DNA of 64,000 nucleotides from Azotimanducus chitobiosivorans. Lineage in GTDB: Bacteria; Pseudomonadota; Gammaproteobacteria; Pseudomonadales; Azotimanducaceae. Below, piece by piece: positions 1-8,558 of this stretch. How positions within the stretch are numbered: position 1 is the first letter of the stretch; each line of letters opens with the position of its first letter. The notes below the pieces were generated by a model. That model was given only the letters and a program-made list of their open reading frames with translations. It was not told where the DNA came from and did no database searches. The stretch is from positions 2,356,001 to 2,420,000 of the forward strand of contig OZ241339.1 in assembly GCA_965200235.1 (NCBI GenBank). Direction: 5' to 3'. A program made the translations under genes and the position numbers.

Positions 1-119
1 CGAGTGCTCGTTGCGGAACACGGCGGCGGATGCGCGCAGGCGATTGTCGAACCACAGGCCCTTGACGCCGGCCTCAATATTGAAGCCACCGCCAGCGAGT
101 GTCCGTTGACAATACGCCT
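1..119 (-). pseudogene. TonB-dependent receptor fragment (5'-truncated, runs off the window)
   Basis: Read on the minus strand, the first ~119 bases encode a stretch typical of the C-terminal barrel of TonB-dependent receptors, including NIEAGVKGLWFDNRLRASAA followed by VFRNEHS. The frame differs from that of the carboxylase gene, which stops at 120-122. No ATG or GTG lies upstream in this frame; the nearest possible start is a TTG at 121-123 overlapping that stop. A full receptor needs some 500 or more residues before this point, so what is visible is a 5'-truncated piece joined directly to the end of the carboxylase gene. The rest lies outside the window. The family call is firm; its status as a dead remnant is inference. 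Confidence 0.65.
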
Positions 120-3100
120 TCAATCCCCTTCAGGCCGCAGCACAAACAACAGGTCGCCAGCGTTGATCTGCTGGCCTGACGAGCGGTTGATGCGGGTCAC
201 CCGGTAGCGCTTGCTCTCATCGTAGAGCGTCTGATCACCCTGATTGAAGTCCTTGAGACGCAGCGGCGTGAACACCTTCATGGCCTCAATCTGACAGAGA
301 ATGTCAGTGACCCCGACAACTTCTCCGATCGACACAAACTCAGGATCGCCCGGACTCGGCGTCATGTAGACGATGCCGGTGCTCGCTGCGAGCACCTTGA
401 CCTCGTCGCTGCCTTCGATGGCAAGCGCATCGGCGTCAAACGCATCGGCGCGCGCGCCTGCGGCCGCAGTGATGCGCGCGGCAAGCGCATCGACATCGGT
501 GCGCGCCATGAACTCCTCCATGAAGTTCGTGTCGTAGCGCCCTTTCTTAAAGACATCATCGGTCAAAATCGACTTCAAGAGTTCGACATTGGTGCAGATG
601 CCTTCAATGCGTACTTCGCTCAAAAATCCGTGCAAGCGCTTGATGCAGTCATTGCGCGAACGTCCGGTGGCGATGACTTGCGCGACCAGGCTGTCATAGT
701 AGGGCGACACGCTGCGCCCTTCGGCGATGCAGCAAATCACGTCCACCTTGTCATCGTCAGGCAGCACGCAGCTGGTCACAGACCCCGGGTCGGGACGGAA
801 CACAGGCTTTCCGTTCGAGTCGCGCACAAGCCGTTCAGCGTTGATCCGCGCTTCGATGGCGTAGCCCTTTTCCTTGGGCGACATGTCCTCGATGCTCGCG
901 CCGCCGGCAATCTCGAACTGCGCACCAACAATGTCGATGCCAGACACATGCTCTGTGACCGGATGCTCCACCTGCAGGCGCGTGTTCATCTCCATGAAGT
1001 AGACATCGTTGTTGGCGAGATCGAAAATGAATTCGACCGTGCCGGCGCCCACATACTCCACCGCATCGGCGAGCGACGCCGCGTATTCGAGCACCCGCGT
1101 CCGCAATTCGGCTGGCAGCATCGTCGATCCTGATTCCTCAAAGATCTTCTGCTTGTCGCGCTGCACACTGCAATCGCGCAGTCCAAGGATGCGCGTGTTG
1201 CCATGCGTATCGCGCAGCACCTGCACCTCGATGTGGCGGAGCGACGTCACATAGCGCTCCAGATAGACATCGCCGCTGCCGAAGGCGGCGCGCGCTTCGA
1301 CGGTCACGCGCGTGTAGAGCTCGTGGAACTGATCAAAGGACTCGACCACTTGCAAGCCCTTGCCGCCGCCGCCATGCACGGCCTTGATGAGCACCGGAAA
1401 GCCAATGCTGCTCGCCATGTCGAGGCCGCTCTCGACGTCGCTCAAGATGCCGTGGCTGCCCGGTACGACGGTCACGCCTTGCTCGCGCGCGGTGTTGATG
1501 GCATTCGACTTGTTGCCCATCACTTCCATGCTGCTCACCGGCGGACCCACGAAATTGACGCCGTGACTTCGGCACAGCGCCGCGAACTGCGCGTTCTCGG
1601 AGAGGAAGCCGATGCCGGGATGCAGCGCATCCACCTGCTCCTGCTGACACACGCGAATCACGCTCTGCGCGTTCAGATAGCTCTCATCGGGCGTGTTGCC
1701 GCCGATGCACACGAGCTGATCGTTTGCTGTCAGCATGCTCGCGGGCACAGATTCCATATCCGGGTCCGATTGCACCAGCACCACCTCAATACCGAGGCGC
1801 TGCGCCACGCGGATGAGCTTGACCGCAGTGCAGCCGCGGGCATGGATGAGCACGCGCTTGACCGGACGAATCAGATCGCGTTCGGCAACCTCGCGCTGCG
1901 TCGTCTCAGGCAGGGCAGTGCCGAATTCGCCTTGCAGCACGCGCCCGAGCACATCCTCGACGCTCTCTGAGGGCACTGGCATGTCGGCATCGATCTGCCG
2001 CAATTCAGTATCGATGTCTTCAATGAACGGATGCTTGACGAGGCCTTGCATGGCGCCATCGACCAGCGAAAGATAGTTCGACAAGGTGCACAGCGACGAC
2101 AAGTTGGACTGCACCACGATTTGCCCGGCGAAAGGCATGTTGGCACCGGAGAAGTAGTAGGTCTGCGCGAGCGGGTGCGTAACAAAGCTCGCTTGCGCGC
2201 CGCCGGTGCAGTCGCCGTAGCCGAATACCACCACCGGCAGATCATTGTCGCGCACGAAGCGCGTCACGCGGTCGTTGACCGCCGCCATCGAGAACAGCGC
2301 GCCGGCGCCTTCCTTGGTCTGCATGCCGCCCGATGACATGAAACATACGACCGGCAGCTTGCGCAACGCGCAATCGACGAGCAATCGACAGAACTTCTCG
2401 GCGCTCGCCATGTCGAAGCTGCCGGCTTGGAACTTGATGTTGGAGACCACCACACCCACCTGCCGGCTGCCTTGCTCGGGCAGGATGCCGGGCTTGAGCG
2501 TGCCGATGCCGGTGACGATGCCGCAGGGCGGTAGGCCGCGCGCGATGGCACCGTCAATGGACTGGCGAAAGCCCGGAAATTCGCACGGGTCGGAACTCAA
2601 AAAATCGGCATACAACTCATCAAACTGATCGAAATAGGCTTCAGTGAAGCGCTCGTAGCCGAGGTCTACTGACCGCTTGTAGCGTAGCAGCAGGTTCTGA
2701 ATGAGCAGGTCGCGATAGGCAATCGTGAGCCGATACCAGAAGTTCTTGCGCCTGCCGATGCTGACCGGCGCAATGCGTCCGTCGAAACGCTTGCCATCGC
2801 GGGTGCTGGCAAGATAGCTGGGAAGCAGGCGCGAAAAGAAGAAGGTCACAACCACCAGCAAGGTGTCGGACAGGTGCGCGACGCCGGCGCGCTTCCATTC
2901 TTCAACGGTATTGAGAAAGACGCCGCTCTTCGATGTGGACATCAAGGCTTGATACCAATCGAAGAAGCGCTTTTCGAGGCGCAAGAATTCGGCCTCTTCA
3001 AGCGTTTCCGTGGCCTGCGCACCAGACACATGAAACGCGCTATGCCAGGCATTCGTGAGGGCGCCTCGCAAGAGGTCGCGAATAGACCGCTCGGACAGCG

Positions 3101-5075
3101 CTCGACTGCTGTCGGCCTCGGCGGCGATCTGGTCGAGACCAAGCACCACATGATCATAGACCGCGTCAAAGAGCAGCAGGTTGTCGCACTCCTCGATGAA
3201 GGCTTCGCGCAGGTCTTCGCAGAGCAGCACCTCGAGAATCGTCGCGTTTCGCGTCAGCTCGCCATCTGATTCGCTTTGCGAGCTTGGCAATGCCCCGGAG
3301 AGCCGCTGTTCGAGCCATTCACGATTCTTCTGCACCTGTCCGGTGCCATTCAATATGTCGCTGATCGGCAGATCTTCGGGCGATGCCGCAGCTTTCGTGT
3401 CTTCCATGCGTTTGCCGAGCGGCCGGCCGGTCAGCAGCAGATTGATCTCGGTCACAAGCAGCGCATGCACATAGCTCGACGACATGTCCTTGGCACCGCC
3501 ACCGAAGAGTTTTCGACCTTCGTGACTGAATTGCTCTCGACACACAGCGCTAAGGTCGTCATCAGCTTGCAGCTTCTTGAGCAGCGAGCGCGCTTCCGTT
3601 ACCTCGGAGAGCTTGATGTAGCCGGCAAGGGACTCAGGATCGGCGAGCGCGAGCCGCAGCAGTCGAAGGCTGTCCCTCGACTGATCCTTGAAGCGGTTGT
3701 ACAAGTACATGCCGAGCACCCTGACGAGCTGCGTCTTGGCCTCGTTGAAGTTCTTTCCGGGTTCGCCAAGCAGAAGTTGCGCGATGCGCCCGCGCTCGGC
3801 GGTCAAGTCGTCGCGCTTATCGACATAGTTTCTGAGCGCGCGTGATACTTGATCGTCGTAGGCGGCTGGCTCTGGATCCTGAAGCCAGCTAATGAAGTTG
3901 TGGCGCCGCTCTCGTTCAGCGCGCCGGTCGAGCTCGCCGCGCGGCAGCGCCACCTGGGCGAGTCGCCCGTACTGCCGCACTCGCGTGGCGTGGATGCGCT
4001 TGCGCGTGCTCAAGTACCTCAGGTAGCGATAGGCGACCCCGAAGACATTCGGGTATTCGGTGGGGGTGCCGGTCGCGGTGAGGGAGGCGCTTGCGTCAAG
4101 ACGCTTGGCGCGCTCGGTGGGGCCGAGGTAGCGCCTCAGAATGCGCGTGTAGTGTTCCAAGATATGCGGGTTTTCGGCGACGAAGTGCTTGACCCGCGAC
4201 TCAATGCTTTCGATGCCAGAGAGAATGGCAAGGCGAAGATTCTCGACTTCCTCGGCGTGCTGCGAAGGCACGTAATCGATGATGCCGTCGATGATCCCTT
4301 GCGCCTTTAACTCAAACGGAGAGAGTCCGACATACTTGGCGCATTCCTGCCACGAGAGATTGAGCCGTCTCGCAATGCTCGCGAGCCCCTTGGGCTGAAT
4401 GGTGTTGAAGACACCATCGCCAACAGAAAGAATGATGTTGCTCGCCGCGAGCGGGATGGCGCCGCCTGAGTAGCCGAGGCCGAGAATAATGCCGAGATTG
4501 GGCAGCGTGAGGTTGCACATCTCGGCGATCAGGCGCGAGATGCTGTGCGCTTGATTGTTGCGGTTGGCTTCCTCGGTGGCGTCGGCGCCCGGCGTGTCCA
4601 TCATGGTGACGATCGGCAGCGACCGGCGGCTGCAGAACTCCAAGAACTCCGCCGCCTTCAAGTGATGCGAGGGCATCCAGACGCCGTTGTTGCTTGCCCG
4701 GTTGTGAGCGAGGAAGGCAATTTCTCGCGCACGTCCCTCGAACTCCATCTTCAGCACTGCCTGATAGAACGGCCCGTCGAGATGCTGCTCCTGCAGGTCG
4801 CCGAGCGAACGAATGATGCCTGGCGCCGCGAGTCGATTGACATCTTCTGCCGGCGCGACCACCTGTTCGATGTAGGTATCGACGTCGAGCTTCGACAGTG
4901 CGAGACGACGGCGATCGCAGGCGCGCTTTGACAAGAGACCCGGAAGCGTTCCGCCTTGCTTGCTTGTCGCGTCGCCATAGACAGAGAACTCTTGCGCGAG
5001 CGTCTCGGCAATCTGAAAAAGATTGTCGGTTTCCGGAAGTTCGCGAAATATGTCGGTTGGAATGGCACTTGCCAT
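120..5075 (-). CDS. Single-chain acetyl/acyl-CoA carboxylase (CT-alpha, CT-beta, biotin carboxylase, biotin carrier)
   Basis: This 1651-residue protein carries all activities of a biotin-dependent acyl-CoA carboxylase on one chain. An AccA-like carboxyltransferase half lies near residues 90-290 (DTPGADATEEANRNNQAHS, then LGYSGGAIPLAASN). A long linker follows, then an AccD-like half near 870-1000 (SSGGMQTKEGAGALFSM; GGAQASF). The biotin carboxylase/ATP-grasp module occupies about 1070-1510 (GFLSENAQFAALC; AVHGGGGKGLQVV; EMNTRLQVEHPVTEH). The C-terminal carrier domain has the biotinylation motif EAMKV near residue 1597. CT-alpha first and carrier last is unlike the four-gene E. coli enzyme. 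Acetyl-CoA is the likeliest substrate, but other acyl-CoAs cannot be excluded. The ATG at 5075 is chosen; a GGAG lies 14 bases upstream. It is divergent from moaB across about 105 bases. Confidence 0.9.
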   Translation of the reverse strand: MASAIPTDIFRELPETDNLFQIAETLAQEFSVYGDATSKQGGTLPGLLSKRACDRRRLALSKLDVDTYIEQVVAPAEDVNRLAAPGIIRSLGDLQEQHLDGPFYQAVLKMEFEGRAREIAFLAHNRASNNGVWMPSHHLKAAEFLEFCSRRSLPIVTMMDTPGADATEEANRNNQAHSISRLIAEMCNLTLPNLGIILGLGYSGGAIPLAASNIILSVGDGVFNTIQPKGLASIARRLNLSWQECAKYVGLSPFELKAQGIIDGIIDYVPSQHAEEVENLRLAILSGIESIESRVKHFVAENPHILEHYTRILRRYLGPTERAKRLDASASLTATGTPTEYPNVFGVAYRYLRYLSTRKRIHATRVRQYGRLAQVALPRGELDRRAERERRHNFISWLQDPEPAAYDDQVSRALRNYVDKRDDLTAERGRIAQLLLGEPGKNFNEAKTQLVRVLGMYLYNRFKDQSRDSLRLLRLALADPESLAGYIKLSEVTEARSLLKKLQADDDLSAVCREQFSHEGRKLFGGGAKDMSSSYVHALLVTEINLLLTGRPLGKRMEDTKAAASPEDLPISDILNGTGQVQKNREWLEQRLSGALPSSQSESDGELTRNATILEVLLCEDLREAFIEECDNLLLFDAVYDHVVLGLDQIAAEADSSRALSERSIRDLLRGALTNAWHSAFHVSGAQATETLEEAEFLRLEKRFFDWYQALMSTSKSGVFLNTVEEWKRAGVAHLSDTLLVVVTFFFSRLLPSYLASTRDGKRFDGRIAPVSIGRRKNFWYRLTIAYRDLLIQNLLLRYKRSVDLGYERFTEAYFDQFDELYADFLSSDPCEFPGFRQSIDGAIARGLPPCGIVTGIGTLKPGILPEQGSRQVGVVVSNIKFQAGSFDMASAEKFCRLLVDCALRKLPVVCFMSSGGMQTKEGAGALFSMAAVNDRVTRFVRDNDLPVVVFGYGDCTGGAQASFVTHPLAQTYYFSGANMPFAGQIVVQSNLSSLCTLSNYLSLVDGAMQGLVKHPFIEDIDTELRQIDADMPVPSESVEDVLGRVLQGEFGTALPETTQREVAERDLIRPVKRVLIHARGCTAVKLIRVAQRLGIEVVLVQSDPDMESVPASMLTANDQLVCIGGNTPDESYLNAQSVIRVCQQEQVDALHPGIGFLSENAQFAALCRSHGVNFVGPPVSSMEVMGNKSNAINTAREQGVTVVPGSHGILSDVESGLDMASSIGFPVLIKAVHGGGGKGLQVVESFDQFHELYTRVTVEARAAFGSGDVYLERYVTSLRHIEVQVLRDTHGNTRILGLRDCSVQRDKQKIFEESGSTMLPAELRTRVLEYAASLADAVEYVGAGTVEFIFDLANNDVYFMEMNTRLQVEHPVTEHVSGIDIVGAQFEIAGGASIEDMSPKEKGYAIEARINAERLVRDSNGKPVFRPDPGSVTSCVLPDDDKVDVICCIAEGRSVSPYYDSLVAQVIATGRSRNDCIKRLHGFLSEVRIEGICTNVELLKSILTDDVFKKGRYDTNFMEEFMARTDVDALAARITAAAGARADAFDADALAIEGSDEVKVLAASTGIVYMTPSPGDPEFVSIGEVVGVTDILCQIEAMKVFTPLRLKDFNQGDQTLYDESKRYRVTRINRSSGQQINAGDLLFVLRPEGD

Positions 5076-5180
5076 GCTGATTTCGGCGGCTCCGTCCGCG
5101 AAGGGCTAAAATGCGCACAATTGTGCTAACCGCTTAGTTTATAGGATTTTCGCCGCATCTCCAATGTGCGGATATGTCGT

Positions 5181-5762
5181 ATGTCAGCTAACACTTTGAC
5201 AAACAACAAAGTCAACGTTCCAACCGCGCTCGGCAACGTTCCAACCGCGCTCGGCAACGTCCCTGACTCGCTCGGCATTGCGGTGCTGACCGTTTCGGAT
5301 TCAAGAAGCCTTGAGACCGACGACTCAGGGACCGCGCTTATCGAAGCACTGCAATCGGGCGGGCACACGCTCGTCGAGCGCAACCTCGTCAAGGACGACA
5401 AGCATTTGATACGCGCACAAATTTGCAATTGGGTGATTGACGCATCGGTAGAGGTCATCATCACCACCGGCGGCACGGGGTTCACTGGCCGAGACTCCAC
5501 GCCGGAAGCGCTCGCGCCCTTGTTCGACAAGACGATTGATGGCTTTGGTGAGCTGTTTCGGCACGTCTCGTTTGAGGAAATCGGGCCCTCGACGGTGCAG
5601 TCGCGCGCGCTCGGCGGCCTCATCCACACCACCTTGGTATTCGCACTGCCAGGCAGCCCCAATGCCGTCAAGACCGCGTGGGACAAGATGCTCAGGCATC
5701 AGCTCGACAGTACGAGCCGTCCGTGCAATTTCGCGCAGCTGATCGCGAGGTTCGGCGAATGA
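5181..5762 (+). CDS. moaB: Molybdenum cofactor biosynthesis protein MoaB/MogA family
   Basis: The protein belongs to the MoaB/MogA family, which binds molybdopterin and acts at the adenylylation step of molybdenum cofactor synthesis. Visible signatures are VLTVSDSRSLETDDSG, the TTGGTGFTGRDSTPEA loop, and EIGPSTVQSRALGG, which matches the MoaB rather than the MogA pattern. The first ~25 residues are extra and contain a repeated NVPTALG block from a 21-bp tandem repeat. I prefer the ATG at 5181 (193 residues); an in-frame GTG at 5166 is the alternative. Its stop overlaps the lipA start (ATGA), so it heads a tightly packed operon. Confidence 0.88.
   Translation: MSANTLTNNKVNVPTALGNVPTALGNVPDSLGIAVLTVSDSRSLETDDSGTALIEALQSGGHTLVERNLVKDDKHLIRAQICNWVIDASVEVIITTGGTGFTGRDSTPEALAPLFDKTIDGFGELFRHVSFEEIGPSTVQSRALGGLIHTTLVFALPGSPNAVKTAWDKMLRHQLDSTSRPCNFAQLIARFGE
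5214..5276 (+). repeat. Three 21-bp tandem repeats inside the moaB 5' end
   Basis: Units at 5214-5234 and 5235-5255 are identical; the third at 5256-5276 is diverged. The unit length is a multiple of three, so the repeat stays in frame and encodes NVPTALG, NVPTALG, NVPDSLG just before the conserved MoaB core. Confidence 0.9.
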
Positions 5763-6775
5763 GCCAAGCTGCACACATCGCGAGCGGCGAGAAGTATCGA
5801 ACGCGCCAAGGCACGGCTGCCATCAAGAATGGCATCAAGTCGCGCAGCGCGCCGCAGCCTGCGCGGACAACCCCGAAACCGCCTTGGCTGACGGTGCGCG
5901 TACCGTCGGGCGACGGCGTTTCGCGTCTGCGCGGTCTCTTGCGCGCATCGAATCTCCATACCGTATGCGAAGAGTCGCATTGCCCGAACATGGCCGAGTG
6001 CTGGACGCACGGCACGGCCACCATCATGCTCTTAGGCAGCGTCTGCACGCGCGCCTGCCGCTTTTGCGCCGTCGATACCGGCAATCCCAACGGCTGGATC
6101 GACGCGCAAGAGCCGGAAAGCGCCGCGCGCACGGTCGAACTGATGAACCTCAAGTATGTGGTGCTCACCTCGGTAGACCGAGACGATCTTGCAGACGGCG
6201 GCGCTTCGCATTACGCCGCCTGCGTTCGACGCATCATCGAGCGCTGCCCGGATGTCAATGTGGAAGCGCTGACACCCGATTTTGGCGGCGACTTGTCTGC
6301 CGTTCGCCGCGTGGTCGAATCCGGCCTGCATGTCTTTGCGCAGAATCTTGAAACCGTGCAAAGACTCACAAAGGAAGTGCGCGATCCGCGCGCTGGCTAT
6401 CAACAGACGCTTGACGTGCTTGCGGCCGCCAAGCGCATTCGCGGCGATGTGCTGACCAAGACCAGCCTCATGCTCGGCTTGGGCGAAACCCGGGAGGAAG
6501 TTGTGCAAGCCATGCGCGATGCACACGCGCACGGCGTTGACATATTGACGCTTGGTCAGTATCTGCAGCCGACCAAGCATCATCTGCCCGTACAGCGCTG
6601 GGTGACGCCGAAGGAATTCGATGAACTGCGCGAGGTTGGCCTCGGCCTTGGCTTTTGCGAAGTCGCGGCAGGGCCGCTCGTGCGCTCAAGCTATCGCGCC
6701 GACCGCGTGTTCGAGGGGAATAATCTTGGCCTTGAACAGGGAGGCGCGGAGCAGATCAGCGTGATGCAAGTCTGA
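5759..6775 (+). CDS. lipA: Lipoyl synthase (radical SAM)
   Basis: LipA inserts two sulfurs into protein-bound octanoyl groups to make lipoate on 2-oxoacid dehydrogenases and the glycine cleavage H protein. Both cysteine sets are present: C70, C75 and C81 (CEESHCPNMAEC) for the auxiliary cluster, and C96, C100 and C103 (CTRACRFC) for the radical-SAM cluster. Other family features are LTSVDRDDLADGG and the C-terminal GPLVRSSYRAD. The ATG at 5759 overlaps the moaB stop and has a GAGG eight bases upstream, giving 338 residues, the usual size. LipB is not in the window. Confidence 0.97.
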   Translation: MSQAAHIASGEKYRTRQGTAAIKNGIKSRSAPQPARTTPKPPWLTVRVPSGDGVSRLRGLLRASNLHTVCEESHCPNMAECWTHGTATIMLLGSVCTRACRFCAVDTGNPNGWIDAQEPESAARTVELMNLKYVVLTSVDRDDLADGGASHYAACVRRIIERCPDVNVEALTPDFGGDLSAVRRVVESGLHVFAQNLETVQRLTKEVRDPRAGYQQTLDVLAAAKRIRGDVLTKTSLMLGLGETREEVVQAMRDAHAHGVDILTLGQYLQPTKHHLPVQRWVTPKEFDELREVGLGLGFCEVAAGPLVRSSYRADRVFEGNNLGLEQGGAEQISVMQV

Positions 6776-8154
6776 TGGCGCCCGAAGACCTGTTCGCCGG
6801 AGACGCGACGGACGCTACCCCGCTCATCTGGCTCGTTGAGTCCGAGTTCGAGGCGTGGGCAGCGCAGCAGAGCGAAGCAAGGCGCCGCTGGCTCGCAGTG
6901 CAGCGCATCAAGCCATCGTATCGCGCGCCTGTGTGGCTGCCGCCAGACACCGCGCACGAACACCCAAGCGTGCTGTTGATTGCGAAGCAGGACGAGAGTT
7001 TCGAGACGCTTGCGCGCGCTGTCGAAGCGTTGCCGGAAGGCTGCTTTGAACTTACGGGCGACCTGCCGGACTTGCAAGCAGGACACCTCGGCTGGGCGCT
7101 CGGCGGCTATGTGTTCGATCGATACACGCGCGCTGCTGCGCCGAAGGCGCGCCTGAAAGCATCCGCGAGCAAAGACTTCGCGCGAGTGATGCGCATTGCG
7201 CGCGCCATCTGGCTGGCTCGCGATCTGATCAACACTCCGGCTTCCGATCTTCTGCCATCGCACCTGTCCGAGATTGCCGAGGAGACGGCCAAACACACAG
7301 GCGCCGAGTGCCGCGTGACGGTCGGCGATGAACTTTTGGCCGCTGGCTTTGGCGCCATTCACGCCGTCGGCCGCGCGAGCGCCGACCCGCCGCGTCTCAT
7401 CGACATCACCTGGGGCAATCTGGATCATCCCAAAGTAACGCTCGTCGGCAAGGGCGTGTGCTTCGATTCGGGCGGCCTCGACATCAAGTCCGCCGAAGGC
7501 ATGAAGCTCATGAAGAAGGATATGGGCGGCGCGGCGATCGCGCTCGCCTTGGCGAGGCTCATTATCGAGCAGGCACTCCCGGTGCGCTTGCGCCTGCTGC
7601 TGCCGACAGTCGAAAACGCCATCTCGGGCAATGCGTTCAGACCCGGAGACATTCTCAAAACCTACAAGGGCACGACCGTCGAGATCGGCAACACCGACGC
7701 CGAAGGCCGATTGATACTCGCCGATGCCCTCGCGCTTGGCGCAGAAGAATCCCCCGACCTCATGCTTGACTTCGCGACGCTCACCGGCGCCGCGCGCATC
7801 GCCTTGGGCGTGGCGCTGCCGGCCATGTTCGCCAATTCCAAAGCGCTCGCCGATGGTATCCTTGCAGAAGGCGAATCGGTTGGCGATCCTGTCTGGCAAC
7901 TGCCGCTGCACGCGCCGTACAAATGGCAGATCAAAAGCAAGGTGGCTGACCTCAACAATGCGGGCTACGGCCCGTTCAATGGCGCCATCTATGCGGCGCT
8001 GTTTCTGCAAGAGTTTGTCGGCGAGTCGATTGACTGGGCGCATTTCGATTTGATGGCTTGGAACACGCGCAAGCGCCCCGGGCATCCGGTGGGCGGCGAC
8101 TGCCCGTCGTTGCACGCCGTGTATTCCTATCTCGAACAGGAGTTTGGCAGATGA
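6775..8154 (+). CDS. Leucyl aminopeptidase family protein (peptidase M17)
   Basis: This 459-residue protein has the catalytic C-terminal half of cytosolic M17 aminopeptidases. The signature NTDAEGRLILADAL begins near residue 306. Metal- and substrate-binding segments GKGVCFDSGGLDIKS and KKDMGGAA precede it, and FATLTGAARIALG follows. Such enzymes release N-terminal residues from peptides using two metal ions. It is somewhat short for PepA and is closer to the PepB-like/'M17 family' proteins of many proteobacteria, so no exact symbol is given. The start ATG overlaps the lipA stop (TGATG), which supports co-translation. Confidence 0.92.
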   Translation: MAPEDLFAGDATDATPLIWLVESEFEAWAAQQSEARRRWLAVQRIKPSYRAPVWLPPDTAHEHPSVLLIAKQDESFETLARAVEALPEGCFELTGDLPDLQAGHLGWALGGYVFDRYTRAAAPKARLKASASKDFARVMRIARAIWLARDLINTPASDLLPSHLSEIAEETAKHTGAECRVTVGDELLAAGFGAIHAVGRASADPPRLIDITWGNLDHPKVTLVGKGVCFDSGGLDIKSAEGMKLMKKDMGGAAIALALARLIIEQALPVRLRLLLPTVENAISGNAFRPGDILKTYKGTTVEIGNTDAEGRLILADALALGAEESPDLMLDFATLTGAARIALGVALPAMFANSKALADGILAEGESVGDPVWQLPLHAPYKWQIKSKVADLNNAGYGPFNGAIYAALFLQEFVGESIDWAHFDLMAWNTRKRPGHPVGGDCPSLHAVYSYLEQEFGR

Positions 8155-8558
8155 GCGGTCTCTTCAAACAACTTGAAGCCGCAGATGACGGCGCACGTGT
8201 TGATCTTGAATCGATTCTCTCCGAGATCAAGTTCAACGCGGACGGACTCGTGCCAGCCATCGCGCAAGCGGCGGACAGCGGCAAAGTGCTGATGCTGGCG
8301 TGGATGAACATCGATGCGCTCAGAGAGACCATTCAATCCGGCCGTGTCTGCTATTTTTCCCGATCGCGCAACGCGCTTTGGCGCAAGGGCGAAACGTCGG
8401 GACATACGCAGCTTCTCGTGTCGCTGCGCATTGACTGCGACGGCGATACCATCCTGCTTGAAGTCGAGCAGGCCGGCCCGGCCTGCCACACCAATCGCCC
8501 GAGCTGCTTTTATCTGCACCTCAAAGGCGACTCGGTCGAGGTGCGCGCGGGTGTCTGA
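8151..8558 (+). CDS. hisI: Phosphoribosyl-AMP cyclohydrolase
   Basis: HisI opens the purine ring of phosphoribosyl-AMP in histidine biosynthesis. The 135-residue protein has LAWMNIDALRETI, the SRSRNALWRKGETSGHTQ segment and the metal-binding C/CH/C set (DCDGD, GPACHTNRPSC). It is the monofunctional form with no HisE domain. The ATG at 8151 overlaps the preceding aminopeptidase stop (ATGA), and an AGGAG lies eight bases upstream. A separate hisI between an aminopeptidase and cysS, away from other his genes, is unusual. Confidence 0.95.
   Translation: MSGLFKQLEAADDGARVDLESILSEIKFNADGLVPAIAQAADSGKVLMLAWMNIDALRETIQSGRVCYFSRSRNALWRKGETSGHTQLLVSLRIDCDGDTILLEVEQAGPACHTNRPSCFYLHLKGDSVEVRAGV

Noticed and set aside
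6691..8115. 474-codon open frame antisense to the aminopeptidase
   Set aside because: It mirrors the codon pattern of the real gene, has Arg/Ala-rich composition and shows no family motif.
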